Positions 37,065 through 45,974 of a stretch of 55,922 nucleotides of DNA are shown here, piece after piece; the first letter of the stretch is position 1, and each line of letters starts with the position of its first letter. The notes under the pieces are model-generated. The model was not told where the DNA came from and did not search any database. It was given only the letters and a program-made list of their open reading frames with translations. The DNA is from Phycisphaerales bacterium. GTDB taxonomy: Bacteria > Planctomycetota > Phycisphaerae > Phycisphaerales > SM1A02. The stretch spans positions 1 through 55,922 of the forward strand of contig JASMLG010000032.1 in NCBI GenBank assembly GCA_030748805.1, written 5' to 3'. Made by a program: the position numbers and the translations under genes.

Positions 37065-37976
37065 TTATGCCTCGCTAAAATCATAGTCGGCGGTATACCG
37101 CCCTGTTTGTAATCGTACAAGTTGTCTTAGAACATCATTTGCTAAGCCAGACGCGCCAAAACGGAACAGGTGGGGAGAAAGCCACGCGTCTCCAAGTGTT
37201 TCTTTCAGCATTACCAAGTAATGAAGTGATTGTTTCGCAGTTCGTATACCTCCTGCGGGTTTCATCCCAATTCTTACTCCGGTTTCTTCAAAGTAATCGC
37301 GAATTGTTTCAAGCATCACAAGTGTTACTGGCATTGTTGCAGCTGGGCTTACTTTACCAGTAGATGTTTTGATAAAAACATCTCCATCTGAAATAGGTCC
37401 TGCAAAAGCTGCTGCCCTAATTGCAAGTTCGGAAGCAGCACGAACATTTTCAAGAGTCTCCAATTCCCCTGTTTCAAGAATTATTTTTAGGTGAGCGTCT
37501 CCACAAGCAACCCTTACTTTGGTTATTTCATCTGCAACCTCATCAAAACACCCAGACAAAAAGGCTCCGCGGTTAATAACCATGTCTATTTCATTTGCGC
37601 CAGACCCTACGGCTTCAACTACATCATTGAGACGAACTTCTATTGGATATTGGCCACTTGGAAACCCCGTTGCTACCGATGCAACGGAAACGCCTGAACC
37701 CTCCAGTGCTCTACTTGCAACTTGAACTAAACTTGGATACACACAAATCGCGGCAACCGAAGGAATTGGTGGATCAATCTCACCTTCCCAAGGTGTAATT
37801 GCTTTTCTACAAAGTGACCTGACTTTTTCTGGTGAATCCTTCCCCTCAAGTGTTGTTAAGTCAATCATCGAAAGCGCTAGGCGTAGCCCCTCGCGTTTCG
37901 AGTCAGTTTTAATTGACCTCTTGCAGAAAGAGGAAGCACGCTGCTCAACCATCACAGTATCAACAGGGGTTCGCAT
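37065..37976 (-). CDS. deoC: Deoxyribose-phosphate aldolase
   Basis: Cleaves 2-deoxyribose-5-phosphate to acetaldehyde and glyceraldehyde-3-phosphate in nucleoside catabolism. Schiff-base Lys is in FIKTSTGK (about 202), the second active Lys in GMKPAGGIR. At 303 residues it is the longer form with an N-terminal extension. A TACACT (37983-37988, minus strand) ends 6 nt before the ATG, with no Shine-Dalgarno. It heads the ALDH pair. Confidence 0.95.
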   Translation of the reverse strand: MRTPVDTVMVEQRASSFCKRSIKTDSKREGLRLALSMIDLTTLEGKDSPEKVRSLCRKAITPWEGEIDPPIPSVAAICVYPSLVQVASRALEGSGVSVASVATGFPSGQYPIEVRLNDVVEAVGSGANEIDMVINRGAFLSGCFDEVADEITKVRVACGDAHLKIILETGELETLENVRAASELAIRAAAFAGPISDGDVFIKTSTGKVSPAATMPVTLVMLETIRDYFEETGVRIGMKPAGGIRTAKQSLHYLVMLKETLGDAWLSPHLFRFGASGLANDVLRQLVRLQTGRYTADYDFSEA

Positions 37977-37982
37977 AAAAGC

Positions 37983-37988
37983 AGTGTA
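37983..37988 (-). promoter_or_regulatory. deoC -10 element, leaderless geometry
   Basis: TACACT on the minus strand, 6 nt before the deoC ATG; no ribosome-binding site and no obvious -35. Confidence 0.4.
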
Positions 37989-37999
37989 GCGGCTGATGG

Positions 38000-38305
38000 C
38001 TAATTCCGAGCCGCATTAAACATGGCTGGAAGCGACCAAGAGGCGATTGGCTTGATATAACTTTGGTTTTGTGGGCTTGGAATGCCATACACCATTAGCA
38101 GGGATGCCGAATCATCAATAACAAACAAGAATTCTGAACCTTGACCATTTGATGTTGTCAACATTGTGTACCCGTTTCCATAAATCTCTGCATCAGCAGT
38201 CGCTTTTTGAGTATGTCGACTTGCTGAAAAAATAATCATTGCTCCGAGTATAAAAGCAGAAGCCCACAGAGATGCATTTTGGGTTTTTGATTCGTTCTTA
38301 ATCAT
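38000..38305 (-). CDS. Small membrane/secreted protein, paralogue of its upstream neighbour
   Basis: A 101-residue protein with one N-terminal membrane or signal helix (LWASAFILGAMIIFSA) and a single beta module (YTMLTTSNGQGSEFLFVIDDSASLLMVYGI). The module repeats the layout of the preceding gene (YVAITSDINGLTQGAVYIMDTNTQQLLACAWD). Its ATG overlaps that gene's stop (ATGA). The role is unknown. Confidence 0.6.
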   Translation of the reverse strand: MIKNESKTQNASLWASAFILGAMIIFSASRHTQKATADAEIYGNGYTMLTTSNGQGSEFLFVIDDSASLLMVYGIPSPQNQSYIKPIASWSLPAMFNAARN

Positions 38306-38589
38306 TTGTTCCCCGGCACAGAAGCTCTGTCTGATGAAATTGACCGATAGCCTAGGATGATGATCCGATTTTTATTGTGATCCCAAGCACATGCAAGGAG
38401 TTGCTGAGTATTTGTGTCCATAATGTAAACAGCGCCTTGGGTCAATCCATTAATATCTGAAGTAATGGCAACGTATCTATCCAATTGGGTTGTTTGTGCG
38501 TCTGATACGGGTACAAACGAGACCGCAGCGAATACTGCAAGCAAAAGGGTGTTCAACGCTATCAAGCCAGCACGTGATGTGTTTTTCAT
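38302..38589 (-). CDS. Small secreted protein with a beta-propeller-blade-like module
   Basis: A 95-residue protein: signal (ALNTLLLAVFAAVSFVPVSDA) then one module of the form VAITSDxNGxxxGAVYIMDTxxQQLLACAWD, a pattern seen in a family common in planctomycetes. Start 38589 follows AGGTG; GTG at 38598 is the alternative. Function unknown. Confidence 0.6.
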   Translation of the reverse strand: MKNTSRAGLIALNTLLLAVFAAVSFVPVSDAQTTQLDRYVAITSDINGLTQGAVYIMDTNTQQLLACAWDHNKNRIIILGYRSISSDRASVPGNK

Positions 38590-38606
38590 CGTTCGCACCT
38601 AATAAG

Positions 38607-38810
38607 TTAGTCCTGATGGTCGCGTTTTGAAGACATCAAACTAACGGCAACAACTGCTCCAAAAAAAACAAACATCATTCCAAAGCCCATCCAAACTGCT
38701 GGTGATTTCCGCATACTTGGCATTGGTGGAGCAGAGGCTGATGCAGTTACGAAAGTTGTAATCATTGTTGAACAAAGAATGCTCATTATTAATAATTGAA
38801 GTCGTTGCAT
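38607..38810 (-). CDS. Small membrane protein heading a three-gene unit
   Basis: A 67-residue protein with a signal-like N-terminus (IMSILCSTMITTFVTASASA) and one membrane helix (VWMGFGMMFVFFGAVVAVSLM). It precedes the two module proteins by 17 nt on the same strand; together they look like a tiny envelope operon. Confidence 0.5.
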   Translation of the reverse strand: MQRLQLLIMSILCSTMITTFVTASASAPPMPSMRKSPAVWMGFGMMFVFFGAVVAVSLMSSKRDHQD

Positions 38811-38836
38811 TGCGGCAGGATACCTTTTCCTAGAGT

Positions 38837-39727
38837 TTATTGTGGATTACGCAGCCTTGAGCCGCTTTCAACGCCTAGAGAGCGGTATATTTCCTCTGTA
38901 GATGTTGAATTGTTCATTGTAAAGAAGTGAATTCCACGAACGTTATGATCTAGTAAATCTGCACATTGTTCAGCAGCCCAACTTGTTCCAATCTTTCTAA
39001 CTGCTTCTTTATCGTCTTGGAATTTATATAGTCGCCGTTGTAGTTTTGCAGGAAAGTTTGCTCCACCGGCAAGTTCAGCCATCCTTCTCATACCTGAAAT
39101 CGAAGCAATGGGCATTATTCCAGCGATCGTTGGAGTGTTTATTCCAGCAAGTTCACACCGTTCTAACCAATCGTAGAAGGCGTTGTTATCAAAAAATAGT
39201 TGTGTACAAATCCAGTCAGCACCATGTTCAACCTTGGCTTTAAGGTGATCCATCTGGACAAGACGGTTTGGTGTTTCTGGGTGCCCCTCTGGAAAGCCCG
39301 CTACTCCGATTCCAAACTCTTTTTCTTGAAACTGATTGATTAAATCTATCAAGTCCGAAGCGTAAGTAAAATCGCCTTCATGATTACCGTCAGATGGAGG
39401 ATCGCCCCTTAGACAAAGGATATTGTCAATTCCCGAAGAGCTGTATCCAGTCAGCAGTTCTTCTATTTCTTGTTTTGAGTGTCCGATGCATGTCAGGTGA
39501 GGAATCGGATCAAGTGAAGTTTTTGAGGAAAGATGACACACTAAATCATGTGTTCTTGCGCGGGTTGAACCGCCGGCACCATATGTAACCGAAACAAATG
39601 ATGGCTCTAGGGCTTCAAATTCACTTAATTGATTTGTAAGTTTTTCCCACCCAATATCAGATTTTGGAGGAAAAAACTCAAAACTAAATATTGTTTTGTC
39701 TCGTTCAAGAATATCTCTTACGTGCAT
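38837..39727 (-). CDS. metF: Methylenetetrahydrofolate reductase
   Basis: FAD enzyme that reduces methylene-THF to methyl-THF for methionine synthesis. The 296-residue protein starts MHVRDILERDKTIFSFEFFPPKSD, the family N-terminus, and has SVTYGAGGSTR, HLTCIGH and LRGDPP. Start 39727 is chosen over 39901 because the family begins here and TATCCT (39735-39740, minus strand) ends 7 nt upstream. It is divergent from rex. Confidence 0.95.
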   Translation of the reverse strand: MHVRDILERDKTIFSFEFFPPKSDIGWEKLTNQLSEFEALEPSFVSVTYGAGGSTRARTHDLVCHLSSKTSLDPIPHLTCIGHSKQEIEELLTGYSSSGIDNILCLRGDPPSDGNHEGDFTYASDLIDLINQFQEKEFGIGVAGFPEGHPETPNRLVQMDHLKAKVEHGADWICTQLFFDNNAFYDWLERCELAGINTPTIAGIMPIASISGMRRMAELAGGANFPAKLQRRLYKFQDDKEAVRKIGTSWAAEQCADLLDHNVRGIHFFTMNNSTSTEEIYRSLGVESGSRLRNPQ

Positions 39728-39734
39728 GTAACAT

Positions 39735-39793
39735 AGGATAGTATGCCCATGAGTGTTAAGGTGGTGGGATTCCTGTACTATCCACCTTATACT
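39735..39793. promoter_or_regulatory. metF-rex divergent promoter region with inverted repeat
   Basis: metF has TATCCT (minus, 39735-39740) and rex TATACT (39788-39793), each 7 nt from its ATG. GGATAGTA (39736-39743) and TACTATCC (39776-39783) form an 8-bp inverted repeat touching both -10 areas, a candidate operator pair. It does not match the known Rex consensus. Confidence 0.4.
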
Positions 39794-39800
39794 TTGATTT

Positions 39801-40436
39801 ATGGACGATCGACCACGAATACCTAAACCCACAGCAAGGCGACTCAGTTTATATCTGAGAGAACTTGAACTACTAAAAGAAACCAAGGTGTCTTCTGTCA
39901 ACTCGAATCAACTTGGAAAGGCGCTTGGGATAACCAGTGCTCAGGTACGCAAGGACTTTGCTACTTTTGGTACTTTTGGACGACCAGGAGTTGGATATTC
40001 AATTGCTCCACTTTGTGATCAGTTACGGCAGATAATTGGTACTAACCGGACGTGGGATGTCGCAGTAGTTGGCGCGGGTAAAATTGGTCAAGCAATTTCT
40101 TCTTATCCAAAATTTATTGACCGGGGGTTTAAGATTGTAGCGGTTTTTGACAATGATCCTAATATTATTGGAAAGAAGGTTGCAAACCACAAGGTAAGAC
40201 CAGTAGCAGACATGACAAGAATTATTCCTCTTAGAAAAATTCAACTTGCGATTCTTGCTGTGCCATTAGATGTTTCTCAAGAAATTGCAGATAGACTTAT
40301 CGCTTCTGGGATTACGGGGATTTTAAACTTCTCGCCATTGCGCCTTATTGTTCCAGATGGAGTTGGCGTCTCAAGCGTTGATTTTTCACGATCACTAGAA
40401 CAACTTGCTTTTGAAACATCAATTGACTTTGCATGA
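39801..40436 (+). CDS. rex: Redox-sensing transcriptional repressor Rex
   Basis: NADH/NAD-sensing repressor of 211 residues. The N-terminal winged helix (RRLSLYLRELELL, SNQLGKALGITSAQVRKDFATFG) is followed by a Rossmann domain (VVGAGKIGQAI near 92, VFDNDPNIIGKK) and the closing LNFSPLRLIVP. In many bacteria Rex represses fermentation and respiration genes when NADH is low. Targets are not identified here. It is predicted to be leaderless. Confidence 0.95.
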   Translation: MDDRPRIPKPTARRLSLYLRELELLKETKVSSVNSNQLGKALGITSAQVRKDFATFGTFGRPGVGYSIAPLCDQLRQIIGTNRTWDVAVVGAGKIGQAISSYPKFIDRGFKIVAVFDNDPNIIGKKVANHKVRPVADMTRIIPLRKIQLAILAVPLDVSQEIADRLIASGITGILNFSPLRLIVPDGVGVSSVDFSRSLEQLAFETSIDFA

Positions 40437-40458
40437 ATGCCCCCCTCGCCTTATGGCG

Positions 40459-41220
40459 CTATTGTGTGTTTGCTTGAGCGGTGGGAGCGGGGGTGGCTCC
40501 GAAAATTGCAGTACCGACACGTACTATATTTGCCCCACATTCAATGGCAATCTCAAAATCATTTGACATTCCCATTGAAAGAATATTAAAAGCATCACCA
40601 CAATTTGGATCGGCTTGCATTTCAGTAAACAGTTCTCTACATCTGTTGAATACATCCCTTGAGTCGTCTGGGTTTTCGCTCTCAGGCGCCATACACATCA
40701 TCCCGCGCGGTGTAACATTTGGCATTGTTGCTAACTGGTCAAGAAGATAACCAACCGCTGCGGGGGCGATTCCAGTTTTTTGCCGTTCTCTAGAAATGTT
40801 TGTTTGAATCAATACTTCAACAACAACATCTTTTTTATGTGCGACTTCTTGCAATTCTTCTGCTAATCTCAAGGAATCAAGTGAATGAACCAGACGAGTT
40901 ATTGGAACCACCCGCCTGCATTTATTTCTCTGAAGGTGACCTATAAAGTGCCAACGTATGGGATTGGGTAAATCTGGTTCATCTAGTTCTTTTCTTCTCG
41001 CTACGTATTCTTCAATTTGAGCTGCTAGGTGTGTAAAGTGTTGAAGTCGATTTTCACCAAAGTCAGTATGCCCCAAATCAACCAGTTGTCTTACCTCATC
41101 AACCGAAGCGTGTTTTGCGACCGCCACTAGGTGAATCCTGTCTGGATCGGTTCCAGCACGATCTGCTGCTTTATTTATTCGTTCTTTTACTGACTCGTAT
41201 CGTTCCTTAATCGTATTCAC
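40459..41220 (-). CDS. PLP homeostasis protein, YggS/PROSC family
   Basis: Cytosolic pyridoxal-phosphate-binding protein that balances vitamin B6. PLP-binding Lys36 is in LVAVAKHAS; other family motifs are FGENRLQ, WHFIGHLQRNK, LIQTNISRE and SMGMSNDFEIAIECGANIVRVGTAIFG. The start is GTG at 41218-41220, preceded by AAGGAGGGG at 8 nt; the frame upstream runs through the sucD region and is not used. 253 residues. Confidence 0.93.
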   Translation of the reverse strand: MNTIKERYESVKERINKAADRAGTDPDRIHLVAVAKHASVDEVRQLVDLGHTDFGENRLQHFTHLAAQIEEYVARRKELDEPDLPNPIRWHFIGHLQRNKCRRVVPITRLVHSLDSLRLAEELQEVAHKKDVVVEVLIQTNISRERQKTGIAPAAVGYLLDQLATMPNVTPRGMMCMAPESENPDDSRDVFNRCRELFTEMQADPNCGDAFNILSMGMSNDFEIAIECGANIVRVGTAIFGATPAPTAQANTQ

Positions 41221-41257
41221 AATGTTCCCCTCCTTGGGATTGTTTACAGCATACCTG

Positions 41258-42214
41258 TTAATTGGCAAGAGCGCATACCCCAAGGGCTTCTGCCATTGCA
41301 CTTCCTATACTTGCTGGGCTTTCCGATACGATGATTCCACAGTTGGTTAACGCGTCCATTTTTGCTTGTGCTGTATCATCACTGCCACCAATAATTGCCC
41401 CAGCGTGTCCCATTCTCTTTCCTTTTGGAGCTGTCTTACCAGCAATAAAAGCAACAACTGGTTTCGACATGTTTTGTTGTATCCATTCGCCAGCTTTTGT
41501 TTCGTCGCTACCGCCTATTTCTCCAATCATGACAACACCATCGGTTTCATCGTCGTTTTCAAAAAGTTCTAAGAGATCTATAAAGTTAGCCCCCTTAATT
41601 GGGTCTCCCCCTATTCCGATGCATGTTGTTTGTCCCAAACCGTATGAACTTGTTTGCCAAACGGCTTCATATGTGAGAGTGCCGCTTCTGCTAATAATCC
41701 CCACGCTTTTTCCACTTGAAGCATCCGATGGAGACGTATGAATATAGCCGGGCATTATCCCAATTTTGCACCCATCTTCAAATTTGGAGGAAGAGTCGTC
41801 TCCAGAAACCTTATTGCCAGGAGTAATTATTCCCGGACAATTCGGACCAATTAGTATTGTGTCTGGGTAACCAGAAAGAACTGCCCTTACTTTCATCATA
41901 TCTGATACGGGAATACCCTCTGTAATAGCACATATAAGTTCGATTCCGGCATCCGCTGCCTCAAGAATGGAATCAGCGGCAAACGGTGGTGGAACAAAAA
42001 TCATCGTTGCGCTTGCGCCTGTTTCAGTAATTGCTTCTGAAACCTTGTTGAAAATGGGTAGACCGTTTGCGTCTTTTTGACCACCCTTGTTTGGGGTTAC
42101 CCCTCCGACTACCTTCGTGCCATAGTCAAGACAACCCTTCGTGTGGAATGCACCAGCAGAACCAGTAATTCCTTGACATATTACCCTTGTTGAACCATCT
42201 ATTAAAATTGACAT
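41258..42214 (-). CDS. sucD: Succinyl-CoA ligase (ADP/GDP-forming) alpha subunit
   Basis: TCA-cycle enzyme subunit. It shows [13 protein letters not shown] (CoA-binding), [12 protein letters not shown], and the phospho-His loop [10 protein letters not shown]. The length is 318 residues. The beta subunit gene (sucC), usually just upstream, is not in the window: upstream of sucD lies divergent purM. A GGAG motif precedes the start. Downstream yggS is 37 bp away. Confidence 0.96.
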   Translation of the reverse strand: MSILIDGSTRVICQGITGSAGAFHTKGCLDYGTKVVGGVTPNKGGQKDANGLPIFNKVSEAITETGASATMIFVPPPFAADSILEAADAGIELICAITEGIPVSDMMKVRAVLSGYPDTILIGPNCPGIITPGNKVSGDDSSSKFEDGCKIGIMPGYIHTSPSDASSGKSVGIISRSGTLTYEAVWQTSSYGLGQTTCIGIGGDPIKGANFIDLLELFENDDETDGVVMIGEIGGSDETKAGEWIQQNMSKPVVAFIAGKTAPKGKRMGHAGAIIGGSDDTAQAKMDALTNCGIIVSESPASIGSAMAEALGVCALAN

Positions 42215-42279
42215 TGTTTACTCCAATTAAGGGTCACACAGGATACCGCACCTTGACCAAGATGACTACACTAAACACT

Positions 42280-43368
42280 ATGTCTTCCAGCACAAAAAAA
42301 CCTTTAACTTATGCAGAATCAGGCGTAGATATTGTGGCGGGAGATCGCTTGGTGGGTCTCATCCAAACAATGATGAAGAGGACCCATGGTCCTAGGGTCA
42401 TTGGTGAACACGGCGGTTTTGCTGGAATGTTCCGCCTAGATTTTAATGAGCGATTATTCAAGCGTAATTATCGGGATCCTGTTCTTGTCGCTTGCACAGA
42501 TGGGGTTGGGACAAAAGTTAAACTCGCTGGCCAGTTGGGTATTTACAATACAGTCGGAATTGACTGTGTAGCTATGAACGTCAACGACATGATTGTTCAA
42601 GGAGCAGAACCACTCATTTTTCTTGATTATCTTGGACTTCATTCTCAAAATCCAGAAACAACGGCATCTATTGTTTCGGGTGTTGCGACCGGTTGTGAAA
42701 TTTCCAACTGTGCTTTAATTGGCGGCGAGTGTGCTGAAATGCCAGATATTTATGCAGAAGGTGACTTTGACATTGCAGGATTCGCTGTTGGTGTAGTTGA
42801 ACTTGACCGAGCAATTGACCCTAGCAGGGTCGAAGCAGGTGATGTAATAATTGGATTGCCATCAAGCGGTGTCCATTCGAATGGGTTTACTTTAGTTCGC
42901 ACTGCAATTAAAGGGCTTGATTTAGAAAAAACTTATCCAGAACTTGATAAGTACAAAACTCTTGGCGAGGTCCTACTTGAGCCAACAAGAATTTACGTTG
43001 AATCAATCGTAAAACTACTCAAACAATATCGCGTTAAAAAGGTTGTCTCTGGAATGGCTCACATTACAGGTGGTGGGATTGCAGGAAACCTCAGTAGGTC
43101 TCTTTGTGACTCTGTTGACGCAACTGTTTACACGGATAGGTGGGACGTGCCAAGTGTTTTCAGTTTCTTACAAAAACAAGGGGGTATAGAATCTCAAGAA
43201 ATGTTTCAGGTTTTCAACATGGGAATTGGATATGTTTTAATTGTTAGGCCATCATTTGCTGATTCGATTAAATCACACTTAGAACACCTAGGGGAATCCC
43301 CCGTTGTCCTTGGTGAAATCACAAGCGGTTCTGGAAAGGTTCATTTAATTGATGGGAACAACTCATGA
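42280..43368 (+). CDS. purM: Phosphoribosylformylglycinamidine cyclo-ligase
   Basis: AIR synthetase of purine biosynthesis. Motifs: LTYAESGVDIVAGDRLV, VACTDGVGTKVKLA, IDCVAMNVNDMIVQGAEPLIFLDY, GLPSSGVHSNGFTLVR and HITGGGI. 362 residues from the chosen ATG (MSSSTKKPLTY). ATG 42262 is the alternative; neither has a Shine-Dalgarno. Its stop overlaps the start of the next gene (ATGA). Confidence 0.93.
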   Translation: MSSSTKKPLTYAESGVDIVAGDRLVGLIQTMMKRTHGPRVIGEHGGFAGMFRLDFNERLFKRNYRDPVLVACTDGVGTKVKLAGQLGIYNTVGIDCVAMNVNDMIVQGAEPLIFLDYLGLHSQNPETTASIVSGVATGCEISNCALIGGECAEMPDIYAEGDFDIAGFAVGVVELDRAIDPSRVEAGDVIIGLPSSGVHSNGFTLVRTAIKGLDLEKTYPELDKYKTLGEVLLEPTRIYVESIVKLLKQYRVKKVVSGMAHITGGGIAGNLSRSLCDSVDATVYTDRWDVPSVFSFLQKQGGIESQEMFQVFNMGIGYVLIVRPSFADSIKSHLEHLGESPVVLGEITSGSGKVHLIDGNNS

Positions 43369-44138
43369 TTAACATTATTGTTCTTTCTCTTTTCGTATCT
43401 GCACAAGCTTCAGATCCTGCAACACTGCGTGGGGGTGTTTGGTTACCCCGCCTTGGTGGAACTGTTAAAGATGGTGGTGGAGAGATTGATTTCGAAACTA
43501 ATGTCAATCTTCGAGACCGGGAGGTGGTTCCACTGATAGAGTTTTCATTAAAACCTGTTACTGACCTTACCACCTCGTTTTCGTTTTTTGATTTTTCAAC
43601 AGACGGAAGTGGCTCTTACGTTGGAAACGACACTTTTGGTTCGATGACTTTGTCAAATGGCGATCGTTGGCGTGGTTCAACCAGTATTCAAAGTGTGGGG
43701 TTTGAAGCAGCTTGGGATACTTGGAAACCATATGAATCCAGTGACAACGTAACCCTTTCCTTTGCTCCGGTTGCTGGGTTTAGGTGGTTCGGTATCGATT
43801 CACAATTAGCAAACATCACAACTAGTCAAGAGGTGGTTCATAAAAACTCGTGGACTTCTTTGCAGGGCGGTCTTCAGATGGCGTTCGACTGGGATACTGT
43901 TGACTCTATTGATTTTGTTGATTCTGTGTCTATTGAATCGCAACTTTTAGTCGGTGCTCTTTTGGGAGACGACGGGGGTTCAATGTGGAGTGTTGAAGCT
44001 GGAATTTCAGTAGCTTTTTCGAACAAATTCTCTGGATATTTTGGTTACCGACTTCAAGAGTTGTCGGCTGAAGATGGAAGCTACACCTTTGACGCCGGCT
44101 TACAGGGTTTATACGCTGGTTTTCAAATTCGTTTTTAA
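43365..44138 (+). CDS. Outer-membrane beta-barrel protein
   Basis: A 257-residue exported protein with a short signal (MINIIVLSLFVSAQA). It has alternating amphipathic strands (LIEFSLKPVTDLTTSFSFFDFS, VGFEAAWDTW, SVEAGISVAF, GYFGYRLQEL) and ends in a terminal Phe (YAGFQIRF), the usual outer-membrane insertion signal. It is translationally coupled to purM, which is an odd pairing. Specific function unknown. Confidence 0.75.
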   Translation: MINIIVLSLFVSAQASDPATLRGGVWLPRLGGTVKDGGGEIDFETNVNLRDREVVPLIEFSLKPVTDLTTSFSFFDFSTDGSGSYVGNDTFGSMTLSNGDRWRGSTSIQSVGFEAAWDTWKPYESSDNVTLSFAPVAGFRWFGIDSQLANITTSQEVVHKNSWTSLQGGLQMAFDWDTVDSIDFVDSVSIESQLLVGALLGDDGGSMWSVEAGISVAFSNKFSGYFGYRLQELSAEDGSYTFDAGLQGLYAGFQIRF

Positions 44139-44162
44139 CGAACGAGCCTGTTTCGCATAACG

Positions 44163-44168
44163 TATAAG
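44163..44168 (+). promoter_or_regulatory. -10 element of the metallophosphoesterase gene
   Basis: TATAAG, 6 nt before the ATG at 44175; no Shine-Dalgarno. Confidence 0.35.
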
Positions 44169-44174
44169 AACCAC

Positions 44175-45020
44175 ATGGGCTCAAAACGTCACCAATCAAG
44201 TAAATTCCGTAGAGCAAAAGCAAGGCACATGCTGTTCACATCTGGACCAAACAAAATAAGTAGGGGGCGACTTTTTAAGAATCACTTTGATCAGAGTACA
44301 AAATTAAATGAAGTTGAGATCTTCTCTAAAAAATGGCCCAAACAGTTTGACGGTTTGCGAATAGGTCACGTAAGTGATTTTCACTTGGGTGATTTAATGC
44401 CAATTGACAGTGCGCTTGATGCGGTTGGTTTACTTGCTTCACAAGAGCCCGACCTAGTTGTCTGTACTGGGGATGTTGTTGATTTGTATATAGATGGGGC
44501 ATACCAACTTCTTGAGGAATTGGCGAATATAAACGCTCCCCTTGGGACAATGCTTGTGTTGGGAAACCATGACGAACTAGATTGTGCCCGAACATTAAGT
44601 TCATTAGCAATTAATTCTGGAGTAACCCTGCTAAGAGACACCTCTTGTGCCATACACCACAATGGCGGATTGTTAAATATTGCTGGAATTGACTGGGCAA
44701 AATCAACAAAACAATGCAGGAAAAAGGTTGAAAGGGTTTGCTCTGATGAAACCCATCTTCTACTTTCACACAATCCAAAAGCTTTCAAGAGTGCTTCTGA
44801 AATGCAAATCCCGCTTACTCTTTCTGGCCACACACATGGAGGTCAAATGGCGGTGCGTGGTCGCAGTGGAGCCAACCTGGCTGTTGCGCACAGATATTCT
44901 GCTGGTGTGTATGAGCGCAAGGACAGTTGCCTGTTTGTAACTGTTGGCGTTGGGGCATGGTTCCCTCTTAGGGTTAATTGCCCATCAGAAGTTGCGGTAA
45001 TTACTGCACGAAGTTGTTGA
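44175..45020 (+). CDS. Metallophosphoesterase (YkuE-like)
   Basis: A 281-residue calcineurin-like phosphoesterase. Metal-binding motifs in order: DFHLGD, CTGDVVDLY, LGNHDE, LLSHNPK and SGHTHGGQ. The layout matches YkuE-type enzymes that act on membrane lipids, but it has only a polar N-terminal leader. Its last 20 bp overlap the 3' end of convergent rdgB. Confidence 0.88.
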   Translation: MGSKRHQSSKFRRAKARHMLFTSGPNKISRGRLFKNHFDQSTKLNEVEIFSKKWPKQFDGLRIGHVSDFHLGDLMPIDSALDAVGLLASQEPDLVVCTGDVVDLYIDGAYQLLEELANINAPLGTMLVLGNHDELDCARTLSSLAINSGVTLLRDTSCAIHHNGGLLNIAGIDWAKSTKQCRKKVERVCSDETHLLLSHNPKAFKSASEMQIPLTLSGHTHGGQMAVRGRSGANLAVAHRYSAGVYERKDSCLFVTVGVGAWFPLRVNCPSEVAVITARSC

Positions 45021-45603
45021 CAATGTTTCTAACTGCTTCGCCGCGATGAGACAATAGGTTTTTTTCTTCTGGGGTCATCTCGGCACTTGTTTTATTAACT
45101 CTTGCAACATACAAAAGCGGGTCGTATCCAAAACCATTGTTGCCTTTAGGTGATGATGCAATTGTCCCCTCAAGAGTCCCCATTGATTGAGCAAAGATTG
45201 TTCCATCAGGATCTGCAACACAAATTGCGCATACAAATCTTGCTGATCGTTCTTCTTCTGGAACATCTTTCATTAGTGACAACAAAAGGGCGTTGTTGGC
45301 GGCATCTCGTTCTTCTCTACTGCCATCAACTCCAGCAAATCTAGCGGATAACACCCCTGGCTTTCCTTCAATCGCATCGACCACCAGGCCAGAGTCATCC
45401 GCCATGCATCTTCGACCTGTGGAGTATGCGTAACCAACTGCCTTAAGTTTGGCGTTGCCTTCAAAAGTATCCGAATCTTCAACTGGTTCTTCATATACAT
45501 CACTAAGAGATTGCAATCCAACAATTTGGATATTAAACGGAGCAAGAATTACTTCAACCTCTTTTAGTTTGTGCTCATTTGATGTTGCTAGGAGAATTTC
45601 CAT
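45001..45603 (-). CDS. rdgB: XTP/dITP pyrophosphatase (non-canonical purine NTPase)
   Basis: Removes deaminated purine nucleotides from the pool. Signature: LLATSNEHKLKEV at the start, TFEGNAKLKA, ADDSGLVVDAI, PGVLSARFAG and GFGYDPL. 200 residues, normal length. It follows queF by 5 nt on the same strand. Confidence 0.95.
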   Translation of the reverse strand: MEILLATSNEHKLKEVEVILAPFNIQIVGLQSLSDVYEEPVEDSDTFEGNAKLKAVGYAYSTGRRCMADDSGLVVDAIEGKPGVLSARFAGVDGSREERDAANNALLLSLMKDVPEEERSARFVCAICVADPDGTIFAQSMGTLEGTIASSPKGNNGFGYDPLLYVARVNKTSAEMTPEEKNLLSHRGEAVRNIVNNFVQ

Positions 45604-45608
45604 TCAAG

Positions 45609-45974
45609 TTAACCACAATAGCAAACTGGCACAGTACCAGTTGTTGCAACAATGGTGCTTCGTATTCCACCTCTACCTCGCCAATTTGTCACAACCTGCA
45701 GCCAAACTGGGTTCAAACAATTAACCAAGTCGTCTCGAATTTGGTTTGTTACCGCTTCGTAATATATTCCTTCGTTTCTGAATGATTGGTAATACATCTT
45801 CAAACTTTTAAGTTCAACACACTTCTCAGATGGTTCGTATCTCAACAAGATTGTTCCAAAGTCAGGTTGTCCTGTTACTGGACACACAGAAGTAAACTCT
45901 TCGTTTGTGTGCTCAATGACAAATGGTTTGTTTGATGGTGTTTCAAATGTATCTAACAATGACTGGTTTGACAT
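45609..45974 (-). CDS. queF: NADPH-dependent 7-cyano-7-deazaguanine reductase
   Basis: Reduces preQ0 to preQ1 on the queuosine tRNA-modification route. The small unimodular type (121 aa) with Cys31 (SVCPVTGQPDFG), Asp38 and the QueF motif ELKSLKMYYQSFRNEG. TAGAAT (45981-45986, minus strand) lies 6 nt before the ATG without a Shine-Dalgarno. It forms an operon with rdgB. Confidence 0.95.
   Translation of the reverse strand: MSNQSLLDTFETPSNKPFVIEHTNEEFTSVCPVTGQPDFGTILLRYEPSEKCVELKSLKMYYQSFRNEGIYYEAVTNQIRDDLVNCLNPVWLQVVTNWRGRGGIRSTIVATTGTVPVCYCG

Noticed and set aside
39735..39800. Autoregulatory Rex operator
   Set aside because: The known TTGTGAA-N4-TTCACAA consensus was not found; only an unrelated inverted repeat is present.
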